Shown one piece after another: positions 35,701 through 43,476 of a stretch of 64,000 nt of DNA (within the stretch, counting starts at the first letter, position 1; each line of letters starts with the position of its first letter). Source of the stretch: Tethya wilhelma (Eukaryota; Porifera; Demospongiae; Tethyida; Tethyidae); NCBI GenBank assembly GCA_964030475.1, contig CAXIPT010000003.1, forward strand, positions 8,557,806 through 8,621,805, in the 5' to 3' direction. Under the pieces are notes generated by a model that was not told where the DNA came from, did no database searches, and saw only the letters and a program-made list of their open reading frames with translations. A program made the position numbers and the translations under genes.

Positions 35701-37918
35701 GCTACAGATAGAGGCTGCAACTCGAAGTTGTGTAGCCTGCGTGATACTGAAGTGAAACACACATCTCAGTCATTTGGAGGTAGGAGCTACATACTTGTCC
35801 TGCTAAAATAATAAATATGATAATCAAAGTATTCATCTCCAAAGATGAGCAACCAGGTATCACTAAATAGTTCCAGGCAACTTGCATTTTAATTCCAAAT
35901 AATGCACACTTTGTGTGTGGAAAGGGTTGTCAATTTGAATTTTCCAGTAGCTCATGAATTATGCATAAGTGATGGTGGCCATACGAAGAAGGCGCTTTTC
36001 ACTTTGTATTTAGCTATTCAATGATAGGCGCTAAAAACCGATGGCAAAAGCGACTGTCCCGGAAGAAACCAGGTTCGTTCGTTCAAGAATCAGCTTCTGA
36101 AAGTGAATAGTCTCTGAGAAAAATTGAGCGAAGATAAGAAAGAGATGGAGAAAATTGGAGCTAGGTTTGGCATATTTTAGTTAAGTACTTTAGCGATAGT
36201 TTTAGACCATGTTTTTGGGCTATTAAAAAGAGAATGAGCTAAATAGTAGCTTAAGAAGCCTTTTAGTGCTAAATGCTCAGCTTTTGCAGTTTTATTTGCG
36301 CGAATATTTGTATTGCGGTAATGGGCCATCCGTGCCATTCCTATGTACCCAGTACTACCGTACTGGGAATATGTTAAGTCTGAATAAATCTCTCAATGAT
36401 TAAAACTGGAAATATACCTTGATAGTGGGTGTGGCCAAATATTTGTGTAGTATTGAGTTATTTGAATATTCTACCAATGAACGAATTTACCGAATGTTTG
36501 AATGTTCACTCCAGCACAAATTTCTTTCCTATAGCTATTTTCTGTTTGAATTCAAGCTCTTCTCTACTACAAAAATGAGGGGGTGAATTTCACTGCATCC
36601 TTTGAAGGAGATGTTAAGTTATTGGTCTCTGGGGACTTGTGTTCATTAGCCCTAGGCTATTTGCAGGCCCTCGTTAACCACAATTGTGGTATACCAAAGG
36701 GGATATAAAAAAATCATAAACGTATGCACCTGTACTCTTTCCAGAATAAACAATGTGTGCTATAAAAGAATTCTTTACAAAATTTACTTTTCATTTCATT
36801 TTGTTTGCTTTATACAATTTTGGCCATTCCAGGAACCTGTGAAAATTTCCTGGTCTATGGCTTACAATAAATAATATATATATATTCTTGCCCGTTGTCA
36901 AGTGGTTGTTAAGTTTACAGTGGTCTATAAATGCTATACAGTCCCTGCTACTGTGTACATTTTGATAGGAGGGCATATACAGATCCCTGTGGTTAGGGAA
37001 ATTGTGTTATACAGACCCTCAAGCAAGCAGTTTCTTGAAAACTGTTCTGAATGTACCTGTAAACAGCCAAAAGGAAAACACTCTGCTGTTTCACATCGCT
37101 ACAGCTAAAACAGCAACAGCCATGGACTCTGGAGCGTTGGACAGCAAACGGGCTGTTCAGTACTCAGTGCCAGGCTGAACCACCGCGGCACTACAAAAGG
37201 TTGAATATTTGCAACTCACCGACTTTTCTTGCTGATAGAACCTCTCTGATGTCTGCTGCTATTGTCAACGCTGTTCTTTTTGAGTTTTGGTTAGTCACAC
37301 AAGCAAAAAAAAGCCTAGCTATGCTTGTAAGAAGACTAGCGTGAACTTTGAACCCAGCTGTTCCACGTGTAGCAACAATAACTATTGCGCAATAGCTTGT
37401 AATTTTTTGCACACATAAGTCTTTTTCTGGATAGGATTGTTTTTTCTGGACAGTTCAAGTTTCTTGAAAGAGTTCAATGTCTTTTTCCGGATACGTTGTT
37501 GTTGAAAAGATCGAGAAATTCAAAAAAATGGCTTGCAACTTACGAAGCTAGCTATTTATAGTGTGCCAATTGTTTGTTGCTAGGAAGTTTTTCACCATAG
37601 TAGCAGGGCAAGAAAACACTTAATGACCAATTATTCGGTTTGTATGGAATATACAGTGCATTCACCCTCGGGCTATCGCCCTCGAGTATCAGGCACTGTA
37701 TATTCCATACAAACCTCATGCTTGGTCAATAGCTATAACGTACATACCTGGAGCATATGGGAGACATCAAATATTGAAGCATGGTTTCGAGTATGCAAAG
37801 TTGACTCAACTATACCCATGTCAGCATACTGTACAGGCATTGACCATCCAGCAAATGGCACCATCCGACCTCCAAAAGACTGATGTAAATCATAAAGTGC
37901 TGTACGCTTTAGACTGGC
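17133..37918 (-). CDS. AMT: Aminomethyltransferase, T-protein of the glycine cleavage system
   Basis: Exons in coding order: 37918-37748, 33682-33601, 23773-23643, 23177-23096, 23044-22902, 17713-17533, 17473-17133. Lengths sum to 1131 nt (376 aa plus TGA) with every phase matching. The enzyme transfers the aminomethyl carbon of glycine from H-protein to tetrahydrofolate in mitochondria, releasing ammonia. Visible family motifs: [84 protein letters not shown] and [12 protein letters not shown] at the C-terminus. Length equals a mature animal AMT, so the N-terminal targeting exon is missing. A frame could open at 37933, but that would lack a leader, and no convincing upstream exon was found. 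Three introns (5.2, 9.8 and 4.1 kb) are packed with transposons while others are 51-59 bp. Convergent with the SRCR fragment, divergent from AK9. Confidence 0.95.
17806..18432. mobile_element. Non-autonomous element with 22-bp TIR in an AMT intron
   Basis: The left end AAGGCACTCTCTCACGGAAG faces an inverted right end reading CTTCCTTGAGAGAGCGCCTT, with two mismatches. Between them lies a tandem duplication (18117-18312). No transposase. I cannot assign a superfamily and saw no certain target duplication. Confidence 0.6.
18117..18312. repeat. Tandem duplication, two copies about 112 bp apart
   Basis: Both units start CTTGAGCTAT and run through CTTTTACTCCTTGGCTTTCG to GACACGTGGACGTCGACA. They differ by a few substitutions and a short indel. 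The unit holds a palindromic CACGTG next to GACGTCGAC. It is internal to the TIR element at 17806-18432. Confidence 0.85.
18462..18563. repeat. Family C palindromic MITE, short version
   Basis: A compact hairpin of about 102 bp, flanked by TA: CCGTATAGCTAGAAATTTTC at the left, its inverse at the right. It is the smallest clean example of family C and has the AAATTTTCGAGG core in both arms. Confidence 0.85.
18651..18918. repeat. Family A2 palindromic MITE
   Basis: Both arms present; ends AAGTACAAAAACATTAG and ...TTTTTTGTACTTGT. Internal spacer about 70 bp longer than in the 15049 copy. It is joined directly to a family B copy on its right. Confidence 0.85.
18958..19622 (+). repeat. Family B element, long copy
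   Basis: Begins just right of an A2 MITE and ends in the hairpin CCCAGTACTACCGTACTGGG (19603-19622). The shared core starts ATTCCAAATAACG near 19137; the part before it (18958-19136) recurs, inverted, beside A2 MITEs at 14850-15035 and 24300-24540. A GAA/AGA-rich run is at 19380-19410. Confidence 0.8.
19829..20000. repeat. Family A2 MITE, left half
   Basis: The left arm and centre match the 18651 copy, then the similarity stops near 20000, so the right arm is missing. Confidence 0.65.
20022..20205. repeat. Family C MITE variant
   Basis: Left end TACCGTAAATTGCGAAATTTTTG and an inverted right end TGAAATTTTCACAATTTACGGT bracket about 180 bp. Same terminal ACCGTA and AAATTTT core as the rest of family C but with a different second half of the TIR. 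Confidence 0.65.
20335..20600 (-). pseudogene. Non-LTR retrotransposon endonuclease-RT linker fragment
   Basis: About 85 codons open on the minus strand, with [18 protein letters not shown] followed by [15 protein letters not shown]. This pattern (W..F...I......F.P...PWYT.DIR) is typical of the linker between the endonuclease and RT of CR1/Jockey-like elements. No adjacent endonuclease or RT. It lies in the large AMT intron. Confidence 0.6.
20695..20884. mobile_element. Family C palindromic MITE, reference copy
   Basis: A 190-bp element flanked by TA dinucleotides. Ends CCATATAGCGGGAAATTTTC and inverse ...AAATTTCCCGCTATACGG. Inside, AAAATTTTCGTGG and TTTCCGCGAAAATTTTCC segments repeat in both orientations, so the element can fold into several alternative hairpins. 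A TA target is the habit of Tc1/mariner-type and pogo-type MITEs. Confidence 0.85.
21000..22480 (-). pseudogene. hAT (Ac/ZBED-like) transposase, degraded
   Basis: In coding order on the minus strand: a region with [15 protein letters not shown] near 22110-22180 (first Asp of the RNase H fold), then the best open piece (21512-22042) with [12 protein letters not shown] (second catalytic Asp), [10 protein letters not shown] and [16 protein letters not shown]. Near 21300-21480 is an [12 protein letters not shown] segment, and at 21060-21290 a broken dimerisation region matching [22 protein letters not shown]. These motifs mark Ac-type hAT transposases of the ZBED group. Stops and frameshifts show it is dead. 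It sits inside an AMT intron on the same strand as AMT and differs from the intact hAT at 7519-11385. Confidence 0.85.
23239..23573. mobile_element. pogo/Tigger-type MITE
   Basis: A 335-bp element flanked by TA on both sides. Left end CAGTAGAGCCTTGATTATCC; right end, inverted, CAGTAGAAACTTGATTATCC. The CAGTAGA.CCTTGATTATCCGAAC terminus with TA target is characteristic of pogo/Tigger elements. It fills most of a 465-bp AMT intron; without it the intron would be about 130 bp. Confidence 0.85.
23821..24540 (-). repeat. Family B element, long copy, inverse orientation
   Basis: The hairpin end (left, 23821-23840) is partly lost (GGTATTACTGGGTAC). The body matches 13150-13605 and 19137-19622, and the long extension matches 18958-19136. 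It is again joined to an A2 MITE (24554-24833). Confidence 0.75.
24554..24833. repeat. Family A2 palindromic MITE
   Basis: Full copy with both arms, from AAAGTACAAAAAACATTAG to ...TTTTTTGTACTTGT. The right half (24716 onward) starts the block repeated at 27387. Confidence 0.85.
25289..25492. repeat. Family C MITE nested in the foldback left arm
   Basis: Flanked by TA; ends CCGTATACCGCTTAATTTTC and inverse ...CGAAAATTAAGCGGCATACGG. Its absence from the opposite arm of the foldback shows it inserted later. The duplicate block has the same MITE at about 27952-28155. Confidence 0.8.
25851..26480. mobile_element. Family D double-hairpin element nested in the foldback
   Basis: Left end TAGTCTCGCTAGCCAGACTC, folding with GGGAGAGTCTGG shortly inside; right end inverse with its own hairpin, ending ...GAGAGTCTGGGGCTAGCATGACTA. 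Flanks are CTGCTCGCC and CTGCTTGTG. In the duplicate block the left flank reads CTGCTCGCG, so the two sides differ only at two CpG-to-TpG positions, which fits a decayed 9-bp target duplication. Confidence 0.75.
27387..28917. repeat. Second, deleted copy of the 24716-26630 block
   Basis: Matches 24716-25895 at roughly 99 percent by eye, then skips about 80 bp, matches 25978-26065, skips about 265 bp and matches 26330-26630. The right arm of the foldback is not present. It begins right after the n at 27386 and is followed shortly by the N-run at 29111. Confidence 0.85.
28935..29110. repeat. Family A1 MITE, cut by the assembly gap
   Basis: The centre and right arm match 31140-31370; the end is lost in the N-run. 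Confidence 0.75.
29111..29209. other. Assembly gap (99 N)
   Basis: Run of N inside a family A1 MITE within the largest AMT intron. The flanking MITE arms suggest the gap arose from repeat ambiguity. Confidence 0.95.
29210..31119. other. AMT intron, no gene seen
   Basis: Contains a poly(T) run at 29669-29706 and, near 29775-29815, a GCCGAGGGTTGTGCACCATG stretch resembling the right end of the element at 34413-35133. Several short open frames exist but none has family features or splice context. Confidence 0.4.
31120..31397. repeat. Family A1 palindromic MITE, full copy
   Basis: Left end ACAAGTGAAAAAAAACATTG, right end inverse ...TTTTTTTTCACTTGT; arms of about 85 bp around a roughly 100-bp centre. 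This is the reference copy for the partial ones at 18-201, 28935-29110 and 35409-35645. Confidence 0.85.
31727..32230 (+). repeat. Family B element
   Basis: Core-length copy starting at ATTCCAAATAACGCACAC and ending in the hairpin CCCAGTACTACCGTACTGGG (32211-32230). It includes a (GAA)n run at 31982-32014. Confidence 0.85.
32931..33580. mobile_element. Family D-like element with double-hairpin ends
   Basis: A 650-bp element. Left end TCTAGTCCTAGACCCCACCT, folding with GGGGTCTAG further in; right end is the inverse. Flanked by the 14-bp direct repeat TAGGTTAGATGTAG (32917-32930 and 33581-33594). The right flank runs directly into the AMT exon boundary at 33601, so the insertion sits 6 bp from the donor-side junction. 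Confidence 0.75.
33700..33898. repeat. Family C-like MITE, diverged
   Basis: Ends ...GCCAAATTTACTCGCTATACGGTA with an inverted, weaker start around CAGGTAAATTGGGCC. Assignment rests on the right terminus. Confidence 0.45.
34318..35313 (+). repeat. Family B element split by a nested insertion
   Basis: The family B body is read at 34318-34412 and resumes at about 35134, ending in the hairpin CCCAGTACTATCGTACTGGG (35294-35313). The interruption at 34413-35133 is a separate element. Confidence 0.8.
34413..35133. mobile_element. Nested repeat with GCCTCGGCGC ends
   Basis: Left end GTTAAGCCTCGGCGCG; right part GCGCCGAGGCTTATGCACCA followed by a small GCACC..GGTGC hairpin and CTTCATTT. The right end recurs at 53430-53470. 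No coding region was recognised in its 720 bp and no clear target duplication was seen. Boundaries are fixed by comparison with uninterrupted family B copies. Confidence 0.65.
35409..35645. repeat. Family A1 MITE, diverged copy
   Basis: Both arms recognisable (ACAAGTAAAAAAGACATTGG at the left), with several indels relative to 31120-31397. Confidence 0.75.
35891..36367 (+). repeat. Family B element
   Basis: Core-length copy from ATTCCAAATAATGCACAC to the hairpin CCCAGTACTACCGTACTGGG (36348-36367), more diverged than the 31727 copy. Confidence 0.8.
36368..37636. other. AMT intron, no gene seen
   Basis: AT-rich intronic sequence with no recognisable repeat family or coding region. Confidence 0.4.
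37637..37715. repeat. Perfect 23-bp inverted repeat beside an AMT exon
   Basis: The arms at 37637-37659 and 37693-37715 pair perfectly (GGTTTGTATGGAATATACAG...). The 33-nt loop contains a second, smaller palindrome, CTCGGGCTATCGCCCTCGAG. It lies 32 bp inside the intron next to the exon boundary at 37748. It is probably a miniature element. Confidence 0.85.
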
Positions 37919-38109
37919 CTGCAATAACAACATTATGCAATCAGTGCTTCATGTACGTTACATAATACCATAGTATACAAGTATATTTAGTATAGGAAAA
38001 TAAAAGTTGACTTCTGATGTACTGCACTCTTGTATTTCTGTAGTACACTTGTATACTGTAGCATAGTTGCCACAATTTGCGACATTGTTTTAAAAGTTCA
38101 TTGTAGTTA

Positions 38110-38265
38110 TGTTTCCAGTCGCGGGGAAAATTTTCGTGGATTGCGTCTCAACTATACATGACGACCACATACCTTACAAATTTCGTGGGGGAAAATTTTC
38201 GCGGAAAGCTACCAAACCACGAAATTCTCAAAAATTTTCCCCCACGTAAATTTCCCGCAATACGG
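38110..38265. repeat. Family C MITE, inverse orientation
   Basis: Matches the right two thirds of 20695-20884 in reverse, including GATTGCGTCTCAAC and ACCTTACAAATTTCGTGGGG; ends ...AAATTTCCCGCAATACGGTA. The left terminus is decayed. Confidence 0.75.
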
Positions 38266-38475
38266 TAGTTTATACAATAACAACTTTCTTCTTTTAGAAC
38301 CACTGGAGAGCTGTTGAGTAGTGGTTTGGAGTAAAAGCATGACTTTGTCAAAGTACATGTATGCACTAACCACAAATAAGTATAGACATAATTATGTAGT
38401 ATGCCTGTTTATTTTGTGACAAATCCACAAGATATCCAATAAAATTTGAGGATTGTAGCAGTTGTGCTCACAAAT

Positions 38476-38740
38476 TAGCCTTGTTCCCNCCAGGCTCTCT
38501 CCCTGAATATTACACGCTGAAAAATAGGAAGGGAGAGAGCATGGTACGCAAAATCACGTGAATGACGTAGCGCGCGGAAAAATTAGTAAGCTGTAGTAGA
38601 GAAACCATACAGACTCTCTCTATGGTCTCTCTACGGGCAACGTCATTCACGTGATTTCGCATACCAGGCTCTCTCCCTTCTTATTTTTGCGCGCGTGCGT
38701 GCATAAATATTCACTGGGAGAGAGCCTGGGAACGAGGCTA
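38476..38740. mobile_element. Family D element with exact 9-bp target duplication
   Basis: A 265-bp element. Left TAGCCTTGTTCCC (an n at 38489) then CAGGCTCTCTCCC pairing with GGGAGAGAGC nearby; right end inverse ...GAGAGCCTGGGAACGAGGCTA. It is flanked by the 9-bp direct repeat CTCACAAAT (38467-38475 and 38741-38749). Confidence 0.85.
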
Positions 38741-39148
38741 CTCACAAATACCTACGCATCTAAGTTGGATAGTGCACTGTAGCTCTCTTTCACTTTGTAC
38801 ATTATATAAACCCAATAGTATTACTTTTGAAACAGTTGCTGAACGGCAATACTCTTGGTGGAAATTATTCAGACCCCACCCTCAACCTCATATGCAAGAA
38901 AAAGGTGATCATCTGGTAGTACATTTCAGAGGATTTGATGCACTAATTAGAATCCATATGACTTTATCTTGCGCAGGCTCCACTTACACAGCAATGTAAT
39001 CAGTTACTTGCATATTCTATATGTGAGTATCAAACTGAATGTTAGATGACTTGCTGAGTCAGGAAGACACAAAATCCTATACCAACCAGACCCATTTTCC
39101 TCAGAAGAGGGGTGAAGCCTGGGCTGGGATAGCTTAGCTTAGTCCCGC

Positions 39149-39747
39149 TAGCCTCGTACCCAGGCTCCAGGGAGGGGGAAAAAAGGAGCCTGGTACACAC
39201 TGCTTGTGCATGTGCTAATTAAAATTTAAAAATCCATGTGTTCTAGGGAAATGACGACTCACAATTGTGGGCGTAAAATTTGATGACGCAGCCTAGGCAG
39301 GCAAATTAAGTCATTGTAAACGACACAGTAACGATTACTGGGTTGAACAAGCAGTCTAACAGGTAAAACTATCATACTATGTACATGTAGTATTCTTACC
39401 ACCCTGACTTTCCTGGTACTGAAGCCAGCCTCGATAAGTTAGTCATGATTTTCTGGACTCTGGACAGCTGAGTCTGAAGTTGCTAAGCTGCAGATTTTTG
39501 TGAAATAAGCTAAGGAGGTAGCCTGACAATACTTGAATGATTGACGAGCATCCTAGGTGAGTCGTGCCACTGAGTACATTTTACCGTTCAAGATTTTACG
39601 ATATTCATGACTAATGACGCTAATGTATAGCAAGCGTGCACGAAAATATCCAAGTCCCCAGAAAATTAGGGTAATTAAGCGAATGCGCAAACGGTGTGTA
39701 CCAGGCTCCTTTTTTTCCCCCCTACCTGGAGCCTGGGTACGAGGCTA
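39149..39747. mobile_element. Family D element, nested
   Basis: A 599-bp element from TAGCCTCGTACCCAGGCTCC to the inverse ...GGAGCCTGGGTACGAGGCTA. Each end folds on itself through GGCTCC...GGAGCC. Flanking repeat AGTCCCGC / AGTCCCAC (8 bp, one CpG-type difference). Confidence 0.8.
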
Positions 39748-39970
39748 AGTCCCACTAGCCAAACTCTCTGCAAAAAATGGGAGAGTCTGGTTTTGTAGTT
39801 ATGCACAAATACGTATACTGGCTAGACTCTCAGAAAAAACGAGACAGAAGCTTTTGTTGAGTGCTTTACTGAGTCCAAGTGCTGTCAGATTACGTAATCT
39901 ACAACCCGCACCCACTTATGGAACATGATCGTGGTCATTACCAGATTCTGGTAACGAGGACGAGTTTAGT

Positions 39971-40293
39971 TAGTCTCGTGCCCAGACCCTCCCCTCTCTG
40001 AGGAAAAGAGGGTCTGGTGAAAATCGACAATAGTCTTGGTTTGCTGAGTCAGCAAACACGAACTATTACGTAAGTCAGGCCTTCAAGTTCTCACGTGCGA
40101 AGCAAAGAGCTGCAATCTGATTGGCTCACCACATCAGGATCAACATACTTGCGGTTGAAAAGTCACATGACACGTGCATTCTGCAATCTGATTGGGACGC
40201 TCAAATTCTGTTCCCTGAGCCAAGAATCTGTCGTACTTCACCAGACCCCTTTTTCCTTCGCACGTACGAGGGAGGGGTCTGGGCACGAGATTA
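39971..40293. mobile_element. Family D element, nested
   Basis: A 323-bp element from TAGTCTCGTGCCCAGACCCT to ...GGGTCTGGGCACGAGATTA. Flanks GAGTTTAGT and GAGTCTAGT form a 9-bp duplication with one mismatch. The uninserted site (GAGTTTAGTATGTGCTG) exists at about 26411 and 28727. Confidence 0.85.
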
Positions 40294-40445
40294 GAGTCTA
40301 GTATGTACTGTTCATCACAGCATAGAGTTCCCCTGCTACATTATCTATGACCACAGTGATCAGATTCTCCCATTTTTTGTGGAGAGTTTGGCTAGTGAGA
40401 CTTAGGCTAGGCAAAAAATGCATAAATTGCTCGCACATTTCTACC

Positions 40446-40637
40446 TAAAGTCCATCTGGTTTGATCTGGTTTCGCCAGAAGTGAATTAATGAGATTCATA
40501 ACCATACTTTTTCTATGGGCCAAATAGCTAACTTTTGATTGTTAATGGGCCAAATAGCTAACTTTTGATTGTTAAGGCATAGAAAGCTGAATTATTCAAG
40601 TTTTTCTACTGGCATTCTCAAACCAGATGGACTTTAA
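40446..40637. repeat. Palindromic MITE with internal 30-bp tandem pair
   Basis: Ends TAAAGTCCATCTGGTTTG and inverse ...CAAACCAGATGGACTTTA. Inside, the 30-bp unit starting ATGGGCCAAATAGC is present twice, identically, at 40515-40544 and 40545-40574. Confidence 0.8.
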
Positions 40638-42399
40638 TAAATTATGATATTCTGTCCTGATATAAATTTACACTACAAACCCGGTAAATTTGCACAAGAG
40701 AATGGTAATCTATAGATATTATTGGTCTAAATTTTAAATAAGAAACAGGTAGTTTTTATTTATGTTTTATCTAATACTATGATTAAATATGACTAGATGT
40801 CTACGGTTAAATTATTGTTATAAAGTTCAGTACCTCAGTTACGAAGTTGCGTACGGAAAAGAAACTTTTGTAAGAAAATCTTCCACCAAATATACGATTC
40901 ATATCTGTAGTATCTATGGTGAGAGCATAGATTTTTCGTTCTTCTTTCAGCTGCCAGACCACGTGCACTATCACGTGATGTACGTTGCCGTGGTTACTGT
41001 ACCTCGTTTCAGCAATGGTCAAGCAAGGTGAACTGGTTTATACGTTATAAGGTAGTGTTTTCTATGTTCTCTGATTGTTTTATACAATAGGTTGTAGTCC
41101 TTCTGGGTGTTGACTTTGCATGGTTTGTTTGTGTTTCTATTTTCCCACCCTGCTTTGGGACCAGTACAGACAGGGTTTAATTTGTATGGTAGTAGCTTTG
41201 TCCATTTCATTCGGAATCTTCAGCTATAAAGGGTCATGTCATCAAAAAGTTGAGATGCCAAGTATGCACTAAATCAAAACATTAACATGAAATCTTTTGG
41301 TGCAGTTTCCCAGATTTGCAGCCACTTTGTGTGACTGGTCATGGCTTAGCTAGATGTTCATATAAAAGGCTGTGGCTAGAGTACCGGCTCTGTAAACTAA
41401 AGCTAAATATACTGTAGTCAATGGTACTGGTACTTTAATGCAGTACCGGTAAAATCCAGATACTGTATATTACGTAACTCTGCAATACAAAAGCAATAGG
41501 AAAGTATACGGACTACCGGTACTCTAGTAGCCACAGCGATTCATAAAACTAATCCAAAAGAAACTTGCAATAATTGCCCAGCGCATTATCGCGAAGGATC
41601 ATAAATCGGTTTGTATCTTGGGTTGAAATTACTATAATTACTTTTTTGCTTCTGATTAGAAGTTTTTATGATTAGTTTTTAGCTACAGTGTAATTATCAC
41701 GGTTTTCTTCAAGAGAGGGAAGGCTTAATTCGTGCCTATGAAGACTATACAATCTTTCGTTGATTCTTCGTGCCATTGCTTCAATCTCAAAATCGTAAGG
41801 TTTCTTCAATCAGCCTCTGAGAACAATCTTTGCTTCAATGGCAAGGTCAAATGTCATGGTGTCTTGCAGAATACTGCACTTTAGAGCCGTAATTCCAGGG
41901 GTAAGATTTGACTAACAGTTATATATTTTTCTTGCTAGAAATTGATAGAGGTTGCTTTCCACAGTAAATGCACGAGGTAAGGTGGTAAATCGTCCTTCCA
42001 TGATCCATACAGTTATTTGGTGCACGTGATCGGAATTCGCAATAATTACTTGACTTTTTTTGACCCTGTTGAACCTCCTCTGGGTGGACTCTCTGCGATC
42101 ATATTATCTATGCTGTGATCTATATCTGGTGGTGTTTGCTGGGTGTTCTTTTGTAGCTGTACGTCGACGTCCCTAGCTTGCTATGCAGCTTAGCTAATAG
42201 CTATACTAAGCTAAATGTATCTAGTGTAGCTCGCTCTGACTGAGCTCATGTGTCCTGCATGCATGGCGCATGGCTTGCAAGAGTCTGTGATTTTCTAATG
42301 AGAGCACAACTAGATGAGGCAGTTTCAGTGTAGGATAACTATGATATATGTAATGTTATTAATATGAACTATTCACTACATTTTGTATATAGTAAATTG
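40638..42399. promoter_or_regulatory. Upstream region of AK9; no gene seen
   Basis: No coding region or repeat family recognised. As the sequence immediately 5' of the AK9 start and on the 5' side of AMT it must include the AK9 promoter. I see no TATA box placed convincingly. A pair of CACGTG/CACGTGAT palindromes lies at about 40960-40980. Confidence 0.35.
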
Positions 42400-43428
42400 A
42401 TGTATGCCACAATGAATAGTGGTACAAGTGAAGATCAGGTAAGTATAATTTGTCACCCTCACTTACTGCAAACTAAAAACCATGGAACTGTTTGCAGATT
42501 GAAGCAAATACACTAACAAGAAAGCCTGTTTGTTTCTTGGTTATTGGGAAGCCGGTAAGATTGTATAATGAAAATGCATAAATTAGAACAGTATTTTTTA
42601 CTTTTCTTTTAACTGCAATGTTTTCCTTTTAGGGTACTGGAAAGACCACATTAGCAAAATGTCTATCAGATGTGTGGAATTGCAGACTTATTAGTGGTTA
42701 GTAATGAATGGTTACCTTTAACGTAACTTTTATAAAATAAGGGGTACTTATTTTAGCAAATTTTAGTGAATTGCATGTTTTCGCTAATAATAAGTCACGC
42801 TGAATGTTATGGCAAGCTAGGTCAAAGATCAATATTATCATGTTGAAATAATAAATTGCTAAAATTTGTACCCGTTAGATGGACATCAAGAAGGAATCAC
42901 TACTATTTGTATTCGTTTATAAAAGTTACCTCAAGGTAGTCTACCGGCGGGAAATTTTCGTGGGGGAAAATTTTTGCAAATTACGCGGTTTGGCAGCTTT
43001 CCGTGAAAATTTTCCCCCACGAAATTTGTAAGGTATGTGGTTGTCACGTAATGTTGAGACGCAATCCACGAAAATTTTCCCCGCGAATTTCTATTCAAGA
43101 CGAAAACTCAAAAATTTCCCCCCACGAAAATTTCCTGCTATACGGTATTTTGTACTAGTATACAAGTACTGATTGCATAGGAATGGTAGCCTCATTCCTA
43201 GGCTCCCTCCCCGGGAATGAAGTGGAAGTGTATGAGTGAAAGGTGCATGGGCATGCAGCTATTTTTTTTTTTTTTTTATCCATTGACCTCCTGTGACCCC
43301 TAGCCACTCTTATTGTCACCTCTACCCAGACAGTAACAAGCAATTAGTCTATAAAACTTTGGTTGCTAGGCAATGACAAACACATACACACACCCACCCA
43401 CACCCACACATGCACACACCCACACACC

Positions 43429-43476
<48 letters not shown>

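Larger units (their letters stand above)
39140..40404. mobile_element. Outer family D element interrupted by two later family D insertions
   Basis: Left end TAGTCCCGC (39140) continues after the first insert as AGTCCCACTAGCCAAACTCT; the right end is the inverse, GAGAGTTTGGCTAGTGAGACTTA near 40382-40403. Removing the two nested elements leaves roughly 330 bp, similar in size and sequence to the element at 25851-26480. Confidence 0.65.

Noticed and set aside
40807..41031. Overlapping short open frames on both strands
   Set aside because: No family similarity, no splice context and no codon structure; consistent with chance.
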